From assembly GCA_035544875.1 (NCBI GenBank), contig DASZZP010000100.1, forward strand, positions 1 to 64,000: DNA of 64,000 bases. The letters run 5' to 3'. This stretch comes from JASLEW01 sp035544875 (GTDB taxonomy: Bacteria > Acidobacteriota > Thermoanaerobaculia > Multivoradales > UBA5704). The first letter of the stretch is position 1. Each line of letters opens with the position of its first letter. Of the stretch, positions 1-13,014 are shown one piece after another. The translations under genes were made by a program, and so were the position numbers. The notes beneath the pieces were generated by a model. It saw nothing but the letters and a program-made list of their open reading frames with translations. It searched no databases and was not told where the DNA came from.

Positions 1-139
1 GACCCCTACCGGGTTTCCCCATTCGGAAATCCTCGGATCAAAGCCTGTTTGCGGCTCCCCGAGGCTTATCGCAGCTTACCGCGTCCTTCGTCGCCTCTCT
101 GCGCCAAGGCATCCACCGTGTACCCTTAGTAGCTTGACC
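1..139 (-). rRNA. rrl: 23S ribosomal RNA, 5' end (partial)
   Basis: On the minus strand this is the conserved 5' end of bacterial 23S rRNA, beginning with GGTCAAGCTACTAAGGGTAC and continuing into the helix that includes GGATGCCTTGGC. The molecule runs off the left edge of the window, so only about 139 nt are present. It is the third RNA of the operon 16S-tRNA-Ile-tRNA-Ala-23S. Confidence 0.97.
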
Positions 140-270
140 AAGCTTGAGTGCTCTTTATCCGGCGAATCCTATCGCTTCTAACCCGATTCAGTTGTCAATG
201 AGCTCGTGACGGATCGTTGAGATCCGCGAATCCCTCGCCCTCGAGGAGCGAGCGATTCGCGCATCCCAAG

Positions 271-378
271 CCGCGGCGTCAGCCGCGGCGCCTAATCGAT
301 CCGCGGCGTCAGCCGCGGCGCCTGAGCCATCCGCGGCGCCAGCCGCGGCGCCTGAGCCATCCGCGGCGCCCAATCGAT
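271..378. repeat. 30-bp tandem repeat in the rRNA spacer
   Basis: Three full copies and one partial copy of a 30-bp unit, consensus CCGCGGCGYCAGCCGCGGCG followed by CCTRAKCSAT, lie between the 23S 5' end and tRNA-Ala. Units start at 271, 301, 331 and 361. Each contains CCGCGGCG twice, so it can fold on itself. Units differ at only a few positions. It sits within the transcribed spacer and so would be part of the pre-rRNA. Confidence 0.9.
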
Positions 379-409
379 CCCGTCGTGCCCTGTAAAGAAC
401 TCTCGGCAA

Positions 410-485
<76 letters not shown>

Positions 486-583
486 CCTGCTCCGTTAACC
501 GCTCAACGCCGCACCGTCTCCTCGAATCGAGATGTCGAGAGAGGCCCCCCGCCACTGTCAAACATGGCCGAGCGCGCCCTTTC

Positions 584-660
<77 letters not shown>

Positions 661-750
661 AGGGAGGGAACCACGCGCCGATTCCCTGGAAACTAAATAG
701 AGGAGGAGTCGAACGTCGACCTAGAGTTGCCCACCGTCGTTCACCTAAGT

Positions 751-815
751 GCGGGTTGGCCGCACGTCCGGTGATGGACGTGCGGCATGCCCCGGAAGGC
801 AGGACCCGCGCGCCC
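751..815. repeat. Family A hairpin repeat in the rRNA spacer
   Basis: One copy of the dispersed family A element. The perfect 11-bp stem GCCGCACGTCC / GGACGTGCGGC (759-769 and 776-786) has loop GGTGAT. It is followed by the family tail CCCCGGAAGGCAGGACCCGC. Compared with the copies near purM and in topA, both arms change together, so pairing is kept. Confidence 0.85.
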
Positions 816-846
816 AATTAAGGACAGGCTTCGGACAGGCATGAGC

Positions 847-2408
<1,562 letters not shown>

Positions 2409-2531
2409 GTATCCTTGTCCGCCAGGAGCCGGCTAAGACCCCTGACAGCTCATTTCGTTCGGAATCAGCCTGCTCCGCCGACACCCTCGCGGGCCACGGC
2501 AGGGCAAGCCAAGACAGTCGTTGACTCTTCC

Positions 2532-2551
2532 TCTATTCAGTTTTCAAAGAA
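2532..2551 (-). promoter_or_regulatory. rrn boxA-like antitermination site
   Basis: On the minus strand the leader between the rrn promoters and 16S contains GTTCTTTGAAAACTGAATAG. This resembles the boxA/NusB-S10 sites found in many bacterial rrn leaders. Its position, about 20-40 nt after the predicted start of the proximal promoter, fits that role. Confidence 0.7.
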
Positions 2552-2577
2552 CCGGCGCTCTTGAGGCGCGACCTTTG

Positions 2578-2607
2578 ATTCTATGACGCGAGCTGGGGGC
2601 ATGTCAA
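2578..2607 (-). promoter_or_regulatory. rrn proximal promoter
   Basis: A near-consensus sigma70-type promoter faces the 16S gene: -35 TTGACA (2602-2607), an 18-bp spacer and -10 TAGAAT (2578-2583). Transcription should start near 2571, about 160 nt upstream of mature 16S. Confidence 0.85.
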
Positions 2608-2761
2608 CCCCCCGAAAGGCACGAAACTGCGTCGGGACCGAACACCGGCTAGAGACGAACCAGCCGCCCAGTCAACAGCCACTCCAGATGACCTTCGGGG
2701 AGAACGCCCGGCCAGCTTGTCAAATTCCCGGCCGCGGAAGCCACCGACGCCGGGAGTGGGG

Positions 2762-2790
2762 ATGTTAGGGCCTCCGGCCGGGCTTGTCAA
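2762..2790 (-). promoter_or_regulatory. rrn distal promoter
   Basis: A second promoter lies about 180 bp upstream: -35 TTGACA (2785-2790), a 17-bp spacer and -10 TAACAT (2762-2767). A further TTGACA at 2718-2723 lacks a convincing -10. The rest of 2409-2912, between 16S and purN, holds only this leader and promoter region and no gene. Confidence 0.75.
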
Positions 2791-2912
2791 CCGTGCGAAT
2801 CGCGCAATCGGTTTGCCACCGTCCCCACGGGGCATCTGGCATCGCGGACCGGACACCATCGTCACCGACGAGCCGCCGGCTGCCGCGGCCACCGCGGCGG
2901 CTCTTGGCCAGA

Positions 2913-3722
2913 TCAGGCGGGCGGCAGGAAGACCAGGCGGCGGCCGCGGATCTCCCAGGTCTCGGTGAGCAGGCGCCGCAGGGCTTCGGGGTAGGCCAGA
3001 TGCTCCTGCTCGAGGATTCTCGCCGCCAGGCTCTCGGGGGTGTCGCCGTCGAGCACCGGCACGGCGCGCTGCACGACGATCGGGCCGCTATCCAGGTCTT
3101 CGTCGACCAGGTGGACCGTGCAGCCCGAGACTTTGACGCCATGCTCGAGCGCCCGGGCCTGCGCCCCGGTACCCGGAAAAGCAGGCAGCAGGCTCGGGTG
3201 AATGTTGACGACGCGCCGCGGGAAAGCGGTCAGAAAGCTCGGCGTCAGCAAGCGCATGTAGCCGGCGAGACAGACCCATTCGATCCCCTCTTGGCCCAGC
3301 GCGGCCAGGACCCGGGCCTCGTGCTCGAGACGGCTGGCCTCCTCGCGGTGGGGAATCGCCGCCGTCCTGATACCGCGCTTGCGCGCATGCGCCAGCCCGG
3401 GGGCATCGGCGACGTTGCTCACCACCAGGGCGATCTGCGCCGGCAGCTCGCCACCCAGGGTCGCATCGTGAAGGGCGAGGAAGTTGCTGCCGCGCCCCGA
3501 GAGCAGGATCCCGACCCTCGCCAGGCGGGCCGCCTTTGTCCGGCGCGACGGGCCCGCACGTCCGGTGGACGTGCGGGCCAGCCGCCGCTGTGCGGCAGCC
3601 AGCTGCCGCAGCCGCGGCGACTGGCACGTCGGTGGTGGACGTGCGGCATTCCCCGGAGGGCTCTTCCCGGAGGTCGCATGCGGCGGCGAGGGCGTTCCAG
3701 CCGAGATGTCAGGAAGGGTCAT
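2913..3722 (-). CDS. purN: Phosphoribosylglycinamide formyltransferase with repeat-encoded N-terminal extension
   Basis: Transfers a formyl group from 10-formyl-THF to glycinamide ribonucleotide in purine synthesis. The core starts near residue 69 (VGILLSGRGSNFLAL) and includes the folate-site region CLAGYMRLLTPSFL, the motif NIHPSLLPAFPG with catalytic Asn and His, and the later conserved Asp region DEDLDSGPI. Residues 1-65 are not family sequence. They are encoded by family A and B hairpin repeats (3551-3674) and are rich in Pro, Arg and Ala. I see no ATG, GTG or TTG in frame between the core and the ATG at 3722. That ATG overlaps the purM stop as ATGA, so the repeat is probably translated. 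The protein is therefore 269 aa rather than about 200. Confidence 0.93.
   Translation of the reverse strand: MTLPDISAGTPSPPHATSGKSPPGNAARPPPTCQSPRLRQLAAAQRRLARTSTGRAGPSRRTKAARLARVGILLSGRGSNFLALHDATLGGELPAQIALVVSNVADAPGLAHARKRGIRTAAIPHREEASRLEHEARVLAALGQEGIEWVCLAGYMRLLTPSFLTAFPRRVVNIHPSLLPAFPGTGAQARALEHGVKVSGCTVHLVDEDLDSGPIVVQRAVPVLDGDTPESLAARILEQEHLAYPEALRRLLTETWEIRGRRLVFLPPA
3551..3674. repeat. Family A and B hairpin repeats inside purN
   Basis: Three modules lie side by side. The first is a 13-bp perfect family A stem GGCCCGCACGTCC / GGACGTGCGGGCC (3551-3579). The second is a family B module with stem TGCGGCAGC / GCTGCCGCA (3591-3610). The third is a second family A tail with GCGGCATTCCCCGGAGGGCT (about 3624-3674). 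They lie between the purN start codon and the enzyme core and keep the frame open. Confidence 0.85.
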
Positions 3723-4828
3723 GCCTCGATCTCGAGCGCGGCGGCGCCGTTTCCCGAGGCGTAGGTCTCGAGGTCGTAGACCACACCCGAGCCGCCTTTC
3801 TGCACGGTGCCGATAGCGAAGGAGCGCTGGCCCTCCCGGCGAAGCATTGCCATGACCTCGCCCAGCGCCGCGGGGTCGACGACCAGCACCATGCCGATAC
3901 CCATGTTGAAGACCCGGAACATCTCCTCCGTCTCGACCTCTCCCTTCTCCTGCATGAAGTCGAAGATGGCCGGGATCTCCCAGCTGCCGACCCGGATCTC
4001 GGCGTGGGCTCCCGGGGGGAGAATGCGGGGGATGTTGTCGGTCAACCCGCCGCCGGTGATGTGGGCCATGGCCTGCAGGCCGGAATGTCCGAGCAGCGGC
4101 CGCACCGGCGCGAGGTACGACAGATGGGGAGCCAGCAGCAGCTCGCCCACCGTCTTCTTCTTCCGCGCCCAGGGCGCGCGCTCCGCGATGCGCAGGCCCA
4201 GGCGCTCGAAGAGTACGCGCCGGGCGAGCGAGTAGCCGTTGGTGTGCAGACCCGACGACGGGAGGCCAACCAGGACGCTGCCCGGCTCGATCCGCGAGCC
4301 GTCGAGCAGGCGCGGCCGGTCGACGAGCCCGACGATGAAGCCGACCAGCTCGTAGTCGCCGGGCTGGTAGAAGCCCGGCATCTCGGCGGTCTCGCCGCCC
4401 AGCAGGGCACAGCCGTTGTCCTTGCAGCCGGCCGCGACGCCGCGCACCAGCTCCACCATGAGCGCCGGCTCGAGCACGCCGGCGCCGAGATAGTCCAGGA
4501 AAAATAGCGGCGTGGCACCCTGGACCAAGATGTCGTTGACGCAGTGGTTGACCAGGTCGCGGCCGACGGTCGAGTAGTCGCCTGCCATCCGCGCCACCAC
4601 CAGCTTCGTGCCGACGCCATCGGCGGAGGCCACCAGCACCGGTTCGCGCATCCCCGCGAGCTCGGGCCGGAAGAGCCCGCCGAAGCCGCCGATGCCGCCG
4701 AGCACTCCGGAAGTGAAGGTGGCGCGGGCCAGCTTCTTGACCTTGTCGAGCCCCTTCTCCTGGGCATCGATGTCGACGCCCGCGGACTTGTAGGCGCTCG
4801 GTTTCGCCGAGCTGGCGTGCTCGTCCAT
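3719..4828 (-). CDS. purM: Phosphoribosylformylglycinamidine cyclo-ligase (AIR synthetase)
   Basis: Closes FGAM to AIR with ATP, the step after PurSLQ. The PurM/PurL-type ATP-grasp-like fold is recognised from YKSAGVDIDAQEKGL near the start, GGFGGLFRP, DGVGTKL, the motif VNDILVQGATPLFFLDY, LLGGETAEMPG and GLHTNGYSLAR. Length is 369 aa against about 345 in E. coli. I chose ATG 4828 because a TAGTAT hexamer lies 7 nt upstream. An ATG at 4837 overlaps that hexamer. In-frame sequence further upstream is only repeat DNA. The stop overlaps the purN start by 4 bp, so the two are probably translationally coupled. Confidence 0.95.
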   Translation of the reverse strand: MDEHASSAKPSAYKSAGVDIDAQEKGLDKVKKLARATFTSGVLGGIGGFGGLFRPELAGMREPVLVASADGVGTKLVVARMAGDYSTVGRDLVNHCVNDILVQGATPLFFLDYLGAGVLEPALMVELVRGVAAGCKDNGCALLGGETAEMPGFYQPGDYELVGFIVGLVDRPRLLDGSRIEPGSVLVGLPSSGLHTNGYSLARRVLFERLGLRIAERAPWARKKKTVGELLLAPHLSYLAPVRPLLGHSGLQAMAHITGGGLTDNIPRILPPGAHAEIRVGSWEIPAIFDFMQEKGEVETEEMFRVFNMGIGMVLVVDPAALGEVMAMLRREGQRSFAIGTVQKGGSGVVYDLETYASGNGAAALEIEA

Positions 4829-4850
4829 CGGCCGCATACTATCCGGGTAG

Positions 4851-5063
4851 GGACCCGCGCGCCTGAGTTGAAGCGCGGGTAGGCCGCCCGGCCGGCAATG
4901 GCCGGGCGGCATGCTCCGGAGAGCAGGACCCGCGCGCCTGAGTTGAAGCGCGGGCAGGCCGCCCGTCCGGCGATGGACGGGGCGGCCGCCGCCCGTCCGG
5001 TGGTGGATGGGCGGCATTCCCCGGAGGGCTCTTCCCGGAGGTAGGGACCCGCGCGCCCGAAAG
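4851..5063. repeat. Tandem family A hairpin array upstream of purM
   Basis: Two units of about 75 bp start at 4851 and 4926 with GGACCCGCGCGCCTGAGTTG. A third, partial unit ends near 5063. Hairpin arms are GCCGCCCGGCC/GGCCGGGCGGC in unit 1 and GCCGCCCGTCC/GGACGGGGCGGC in unit 2. The array fills the whole gap between divergent purM and the membrane gene at 5065, so it lies in or next to both 5' regions. Confidence 0.9.
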
Positions 5064-5064
5064 A

Positions 5065-5778
5065 ATGATCGAGCCTCCTCACTTCCACCTGTTCGGCCCC
5101 TCTCACTGGGCGGTGCTGATCATGACGGTGGCGGTGCCGGTCGGCCTGGCGCTGCTGGTGCGCCGGCCGCGGGGCCGGAGCTGGATCCGGCCGATCGCTT
5201 ACGGCCTCGCGGCCCTGCTGGTGGTCAACGAGGTGTTCGAGATCCTCTATGTGGCCCGCATCAACCCCGGCGACCTCAAGAACCACCTCCCTTTCCAGCT
5301 CTGCGATTGGGTGATCATCGCCTGCGTCGTGGCGCTCCTCTGCCGCCACCAGCTCGCCTATGAGCTGGCCTACCTTTGGGGTCTCGGCGGCACCCTGCAG
5401 GCCGTCCTCACCCCCGACCTGGTCGAAGACTTCCCGCGCTATCACTTCTTCGCCTTCATGATCGCCCACTCGGGAGTGATCGCCGCCATCCTCTTCCTGA
5501 CCCTGGGGATGCGCATGCGCCCGTATCCGCGGTCGATTCTGCGCGCCTTCCTCTGGAGCCAGATCTACCTGGCGGTCACTGCCGGGGTCAACCTGGCGCT
5601 CGGCACCAACTACGGCTATCTCTGCCACAAGCCGCTGCAGGCGAGCCTGCTCGACGTGCTCGGCCCATGGCCCTACTACATCTTGAGCCTGGAAGCCCTC
5701 GGCCTCGTCATGTTCGCGCTCGTCTATGCCCCATTTGCGGTCGGCGACTGGCTGCGGCGCGGCCGGGCAAACGCCTAG
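5065..5778 (+). CDS. YwaF/TIGR02206-type integral membrane protein
   Basis: A 237-aa protein with about six or seven hydrophobic segments and few soluble stretches. The N-terminal FHLFGPSHW and the central HLPFQLCDW are typical of the YwaF/TIGR02206 family, whose function is unknown. The start ATG follows GAAAGA, a plausible ribosome binding site. Its stop codon shares CTAG with the stop of convergent hemF. It is the only plus-strand gene inside the purine region, and the tandem hairpin array lies directly upstream. Confidence 0.85.
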   Translation: MIEPPHFHLFGPSHWAVLIMTVAVPVGLALLVRRPRGRSWIRPIAYGLAALLVVNEVFEILYVARINPGDLKNHLPFQLCDWVIIACVVALLCRHQLAYELAYLWGLGGTLQAVLTPDLVEDFPRYHFFAFMIAHSGVIAAILFLTLGMRMRPYPRSILRAFLWSQIYLAVTAGVNLALGTNYGYLCHKPLQASLLDVLGPWPYYILSLEALGLVMFALVYAPFAVGDWLRRGRANA

Positions 5779-6698
5779 CCGGGCTCGCCCGCCAGCCAGT
5801 CGCGGGGGTGCAGGAAGTCGTCGTGGAGGCCGGCCTCGGGGGTGCCGGGCTCCGGGTGCCAGTCGTACTGCCAGCGCACGAGCGGCGGCAGCGACATGAG
5901 AATCGATTCGGTGCGGCCGCCAGACTGGAGGCCGAACAGGGTGCCGCGGTCGTAGAGCAGATTGAACTCGACATAGCGGCCGCGGCGGTAGAGCTGGAAT
6001 TGCCGCTCGCGTTCCCCGAAGGGGGTGTCTTTGCGCCGGGCCACGATCGGCAGATAAGCCGCCAGGAAACTGTCCCCTACCCGGTGCATCAGCTCGAAAC
6101 AACGCGCGAAGCCCCATTCCGAGAGGTCGTCGAAGAACAGCCCACCGATGCCGCGCGGCTCGCCGCGGTGCCGCAGGAAAAAGTACTCGTCGCACCAGCG
6201 CTTGAAGCGCGGGTACACGTCGTCGCCAAATGGCCTGCAGATCTCCCGTGCCTGGCGGTGCCAGTCGACCGCGTCCTCCGCGAAGCCATAGTAAGGCGTC
6301 AGGTCGAAACCGCCGCCGAACCACCAGACCGCCGCCTCGCCCGCCTTCTCCGCCACGAAAAAGCGGACGTTCATGTGGCAGGTCGGAACGTAAGGATTGC
6401 GCGGATGCGCCACCAGCGAGACACCCAGCGCCTCGAAGCCGCGCCCCGCGAGCTCGGGCCGCAGCGCCGACGCCGCCGGCGGCAGCCCCTGTCCGAAGAC
6501 ATGCGAGAAATTGATCCCCGCCTGCTCGAACACCGCGCCGCTGAGCACCCGCGACCGCCCCCCGCCCCCCGCCCCCCGCTCCCACCGGTCCTCGACAAAT
6601 CGCCCCACCCCGTCCTCGACCTCCAGAGCCCGAGCAATCGCATCCTGCAGCGACAGCAAGTACTCCCGCACCGCCGAGGTGTCATGCTCAAGATTCAA
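5775..6698 (-). CDS. hemF: Oxygen-dependent coproporphyrinogen III oxidase
   Basis: Oxidatively decarboxylates coproporphyrinogen III to protoporphyrinogen IX using O2. The 307-aa length matches the family. Recognised motifs include GVSLVAHPRNPYVPTCHMN, WWFGGGFDLTPYYGF, the conserved region KRWCDEYFFLRHRGEPRGIGG and the C-terminal YVEFNLLYDRGTLFGL. The start is TTG at 6698, preceded by GAGGT at good spacing. It lies between purF and purM and may be read with purF. Its presence implies aerobic haem synthesis. Confidence 0.96.
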   Translation of the reverse strand: MNLEHDTSAVREYLLSLQDAIARALEVEDGVGRFVEDRWERGAGGGGRSRVLSGAVFEQAGINFSHVFGQGLPPAASALRPELAGRGFEALGVSLVAHPRNPYVPTCHMNVRFFVAEKAGEAAVWWFGGGFDLTPYYGFAEDAVDWHRQAREICRPFGDDVYPRFKRWCDEYFFLRHRGEPRGIGGLFFDDLSEWGFARCFELMHRVGDSFLAAYLPIVARRKDTPFGERERQFQLYRRGRYVEFNLLYDRGTLFGLQSGGRTESILMSLPPLVRWQYDWHPEPGTPEAGLHDDFLHPRDWLAGEPG

Positions 6699-6767
6699 GT
6701 CTGACCTCGGTCGCCCAACTCCGGCTTTCCAAAACCGCAGGAATCACGTCGTCTTCAACCCTCAAAG

Positions 6768-6832
6768 CGTCTTTTTCTCACCAACCCCAGCAGCGAGCGG
6801 ACCCAGCTGGCGAGGTGACCTGCGACGCTCCC
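6768..6832. repeat. Family D repeat, single copy
   Basis: The gap between hemF and purF holds a 65-bp sequence with core AGCGAGCGGACCCAGCTGGC followed by GAGGTGACCTGCGACGCTCC. It is closely similar to the two arms of the inverted repeat at 18533-18646. The similarity extends upstream through a CGTCTTTTTC stretch and CCAACCC. The rest of 6699-6901 shows no gene. Confidence 0.7.
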
Positions 6833-6901
6833 CGCGGCATTCGTTCTCTCTTTCCTCTTCTTCCATCACGCTCGGCCCCATACGGCCAGGACGGAGGGGT
6901 C

Positions 6902-8296
<1,395 letters not shown>

Positions 8297-8331
8297 GAGT
8301 CAGACTGCCTGCTACCTCTACCCTCTCACGG

Positions 8332-8379
8332 AAAAACGACCCGCGGTGCCACAATATTCTCCAGTCGTGGCGCGGGTCG
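8332..8379 (-). terminator. Rho-independent terminator after purL
   Basis: On the minus strand CGACCCGCG-CCAC pairs with GTGG-CAC-CGCGGGTCG around an AT-rich loop containing GAATATT, and is followed by TTTTT. It sits between the purL stop and the purF start, so purSQL and purF expression can be separated or attenuated here. Confidence 0.8.
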
Positions 8380-8393
8380 GGGGCCAGCGCCCG

Positions 8394-10678
<2,285 letters not shown>

Positions 10679-10682
<4 letters not shown>

Positions 10683-11428
10683 CGGCGTGCCGATTCCAGC
10701 GCGCCGGCCGCGTTGACCGCGCCGACCGCGCCGACCGCGCTGATCGTCGCCAGCGCGCCGGCGAAGATCGCCAGGCCGTCGGTATTGCCCAGGATCTCCT
10801 CGGAGCAGCGCTCGGGGTGCGGCATCAGCCCGAGGACGTTGCCGTCCGGGTTGCAGATCGCGGCGATGGCCCGCGCCGCGCCGTTGGGGTTCCAGACCGC
10901 CGCGGGAGGCGAGCCGTCCGGCGCGCAGTAGCGCAGCACCACCTGGCGCGCTGCTTCCAGCGCATCGAGGCGCTCGGGAGCGTCCTCGTAGTTGCCTTCG
11001 GCGTGAGCGATCGGCATCCGCACCACCTGTCCGGGCCGCCAGCGGCGGGTGAACGGCAGGTCGGCGCGCTCGACTTTGAGATAGACGTCCCGGCACTCGA
11101 AGCGCAGCGAGGCGTTGCGGCGCATGGCGCCCGGCAACAGCCCCGCTTCGAGCAACACCTGGAAGCCGTTGCAGATCCCCAGCACCAGGCCGCCGGCCGC
11201 CGCATGCCGCTTGACCGCCGCCATCACCGGCGACAGCGCGGCCATGGCGCCGGCCCGCAGATAGTCGCCGTAGGCGAATCCGCCGGGCAGGACCACCAGG
11301 TCGCAGCCGCGGACCGTGTCGTCCTGGTGCCAGAGAAAAACCGCGTCCTGGTCGAGCACGTGCCTGAGAACGTGGTAGACGTCGTGGTCGCAGTTGCTGC
11401 CCGGAAAGACGATGACGCCACACTTCAT
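10679..11428 (-). CDS. purQ: FGAM synthase, glutaminase subunit
   Basis: Class I glutamine amidotransferase that supplies ammonia to PurL. The 249-aa sequence shows GVIVFPGSNCDHD at the N-terminus, the oxyanion region LPGGFAYGDYLRAG, nucleophile Cys in LGICNGFQVLLE, and catalytic His and Glu in LMPHPERCSEE. I chose the ATG at 11428 because it overlaps the purS stop (ATGA) and starts directly at the family N-terminus. The C-terminal tail of about 20 residues is Ala/Val-rich and lies beyond the normal end. Confidence 0.96.
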
Positions 11429-11679
11429 GAGTGGCCTCCGTTCACGATCTCGACGGTGTAGTCCTCGACCACCGTGTTGGCGAGCAGCTTCTGGCACATC
11501 TCGCGCAGCTGCTGCTCGGCCCGCGGCCGGTCGTCGTGGCCGAGCCGGACCTCGAAGCTCTTGCCGGCCCGCACCTCCAGGACCCCCTCGAAGCCGATGC
11601 GGGAGAGCGCATCGCGGATCGCCTTGCCCTGCGGGTCGAGGATCTCGCGGCGCGGGTAGACGGTTACTCGTGCGGTCAA
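11425..11679 (-). CDS. purS: FGAM synthase, PurS subunit
   Basis: A small 84-aa subunit that bridges PurL and PurQ. The sequence starts TARVTVYPRREILDPQGKAI and ends with a VEDYTVEIV strand, both characteristic. The start codon is TTG at 11679. A strong GGAGGT lies 8 nt upstream, inside the last codons of the metallo-hydrolase gene. Order and 4-bp overlaps show a tightly coupled purS-purQ-purL operon. Confidence 0.95.
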   Translation of the reverse strand: MTARVTVYPRREILDPQGKAIRDALSRIGFEGVLEVRAGKSFEVRLGHDDRPRAEQQLREMCQKLLANTVVEDYTVEIVNGGHS

Positions 11680-11680
11680 T

Positions 11681-12460
11681 TCAAGTCACCTCCAGCCAGG
11701 GAGTCGGGTGGTCTTGATCGGTCAGGGCGACGGCTGCAGGACAGCCGGCTCGAGCCAGCGATTCGCCGATCGCCGCCGCTGCCAGGGCAGGCAGGTTGTT
11801 GGTGCGCGACAGGTGGTAGAGCACGACCCAGCGCAGGCGTCCGCCGGCCAGCTCCGGCAGGCGGTCGGCGGCCTCGCGGTTGGAAAGATGTCCATGGCGG
11901 CTGGCGATGCGCTGCTTGAGCGGCCACGGATAGGGGCCGTTGCGCAACATGTCGAGGTCGTGGTTGGTCTCGAGCACCAGGATGTCCACGTCGTGCAGGC
12001 GCGCCCAGGCGAGGTGGCTATAAGTGCCGCAGTCGGCGATCAGGCCCAGCCGGCAGCCGCCCGCGGTCTCGATCACCGCACCGATCGGCTCGCGAGCGTC
12101 GTGCGGCAGCAGGAATGGCTCGATGCGGAAACCCGCCACCTCGCACGGCTCCCCGGAGCGCAGCACCGTCGCGCGGCGCGCCGCTTCCTCGCCCAGGCGG
12201 GCGCCCGCGAGCGTGCCGGCGGTGGCGAGGACCGGCAGGAGCGGGTTGCGGCGGGTGAAGCGCGCCGCGCCGCGGCAGTGGTCGGCATGCTCATGGGTCA
12301 GCACAAGGGCGGCGAGGCTCGCCGGCTCGACGTCGATCCGCGCCAGGCGGCGGCCGATCTCCCGGCTGGAAAAGCCGGCGTCCACCAGCAGGCGGCTCCC
12401 CCCCGACTCGACCACGAACGCGTTGCCGCCGCTGCCAGACCCCAGGACCGAGATCCGCAT
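11681..12460 (-). CDS. Metallo-beta-lactamase-fold hydrolase, YycJ/WalJ-like
   Basis: A 259-aa MBL-fold protein with RISVLGSGSGGNAFVVE at the N-terminus, the metal motif THEHADHCRG (HxHxDH), a later His in LLPHD, Asp in LIADCGTYS, and VLETNHD. This matches the YycJ/WalJ group, thought to be nucleic-acid 5' exonucleases, though the role here is inferred. I chose the ATG at 12460, where family homology begins. In-frame sequence continues to an ATG at 12790, adding 110 Pro/Ala-rich residues. The gene overlaps the purS ribosome binding site, so it probably heads or joins the purine operon. Confidence 0.88.
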   Translation of the reverse strand: MRISVLGSGSGGNAFVVESGGSRLLVDAGFSSREIGRRLARIDVEPASLAALVLTHEHADHCRGAARFTRRNPLLPVLATAGTLAGARLGEEAARRATVLRSGEPCEVAGFRIEPFLLPHDAREPIGAVIETAGGCRLGLIADCGTYSHLAWARLHDVDILVLETNHDLDMLRNGPYPWPLKQRIASRHGHLSNREAADRLPELAGGRLRWVVLYHLSRTNNLPALAAAAIGESLARAGCPAAVALTDQDHPTPWLEVT

Positions 12461-12855
12461 CGGCGGCCGGGCGCCAGCCCGAAGGCCCCCCTCCGCCGGC
12501 ATCCAGAGCGCGTCCGGCGCGGACGCTGGCGGAGGCGCGGCAGTGTCGCCGGGCGAAAAGTGTGGCGACAGAGGGACGGGCGAAGAGGGAGTGATCCAGA
12601 AGTCGAGCACCGTCTGGACCGGCGCCCCGCCGAGGACCGGCATCGCTGCCCGGGTCGCGCGGTTCGCGGGCGGGATCGAGATCGGGATCGGGTCGAGCGG
12701 GTAGCTCGGATCGTGCGGCACGGTCCGGCCCGGGGGAAGTGCCTCGGTCGGATCGGTCGCGGAGGGTGCCACCGACCTACAAGGTATCATCCCCGGGTCC
12801 GCGAGACCAGGGGCACTTCGCGGCTCGGCGCCAGGGGCAGTTCTAGCCTCACCAG
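12461..12855. other. Region upstream of the YycJ-like gene, no confident gene
   Basis: About 395 bp. On the minus strand it is open in frame with the hydrolase as far as 12790 but shows only low-complexity Pro/Ala/Ser coding potential. No promoter or hairpin convinced me. It could be an N-terminal extension or a 5' region. Confidence 0.4.
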
Positions 12856-13001
12856 CGGTGCCGATCTCGAGGGATATGAAACGGCGCTGCGATGTGGCTG
12901 TGGAGGCCTACTCGAAGCATCGATCGGATCGCCCCCCGCAACCCCTCGATCCCCTTCCCACCCCTCCGGGGGGGAAGGGGACGCCCACTCCCCTGGCGCA
13001 C
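12856..13001. repeat. Family C dispersed repeat, copy 1 (about 146 bp)
   Basis: The sequence from CGGTGCCGATCTCGAGGGAT to CCCCTGGCGCAC is nearly identical to the copy at 13891-14032. It contains CCCCTTCC ... GGAAGGGG, which can form a hairpin, and the segment GAAACGGCGCTGCGATGTGG. It lies just beyond the stop of the phosphodiesterase-like gene at 13015. Confidence 0.9.
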
Positions 13002-13014
13002 GAGCCAATTTCGT

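Noticed and set aside
2718..2723. Third rrn promoter at TTGACA
   Set aside because: No acceptable -10 hexamer lies 16-19 bp downstream on the minus strand.
4042..6585. An 847-codon minus-strand frame spanning parts of purM, the membrane gene and hemF
   Set aside because: It crosses three genes with clear family motifs in other frames and has no recognisable domain. This is a GC-rich shadow frame.
8297..8393. Purine riboswitch before purF
   Set aside because: No purine-aptamer three-way junction or conserved loop sequences could be found. The hairpin is explained as the purL terminator.
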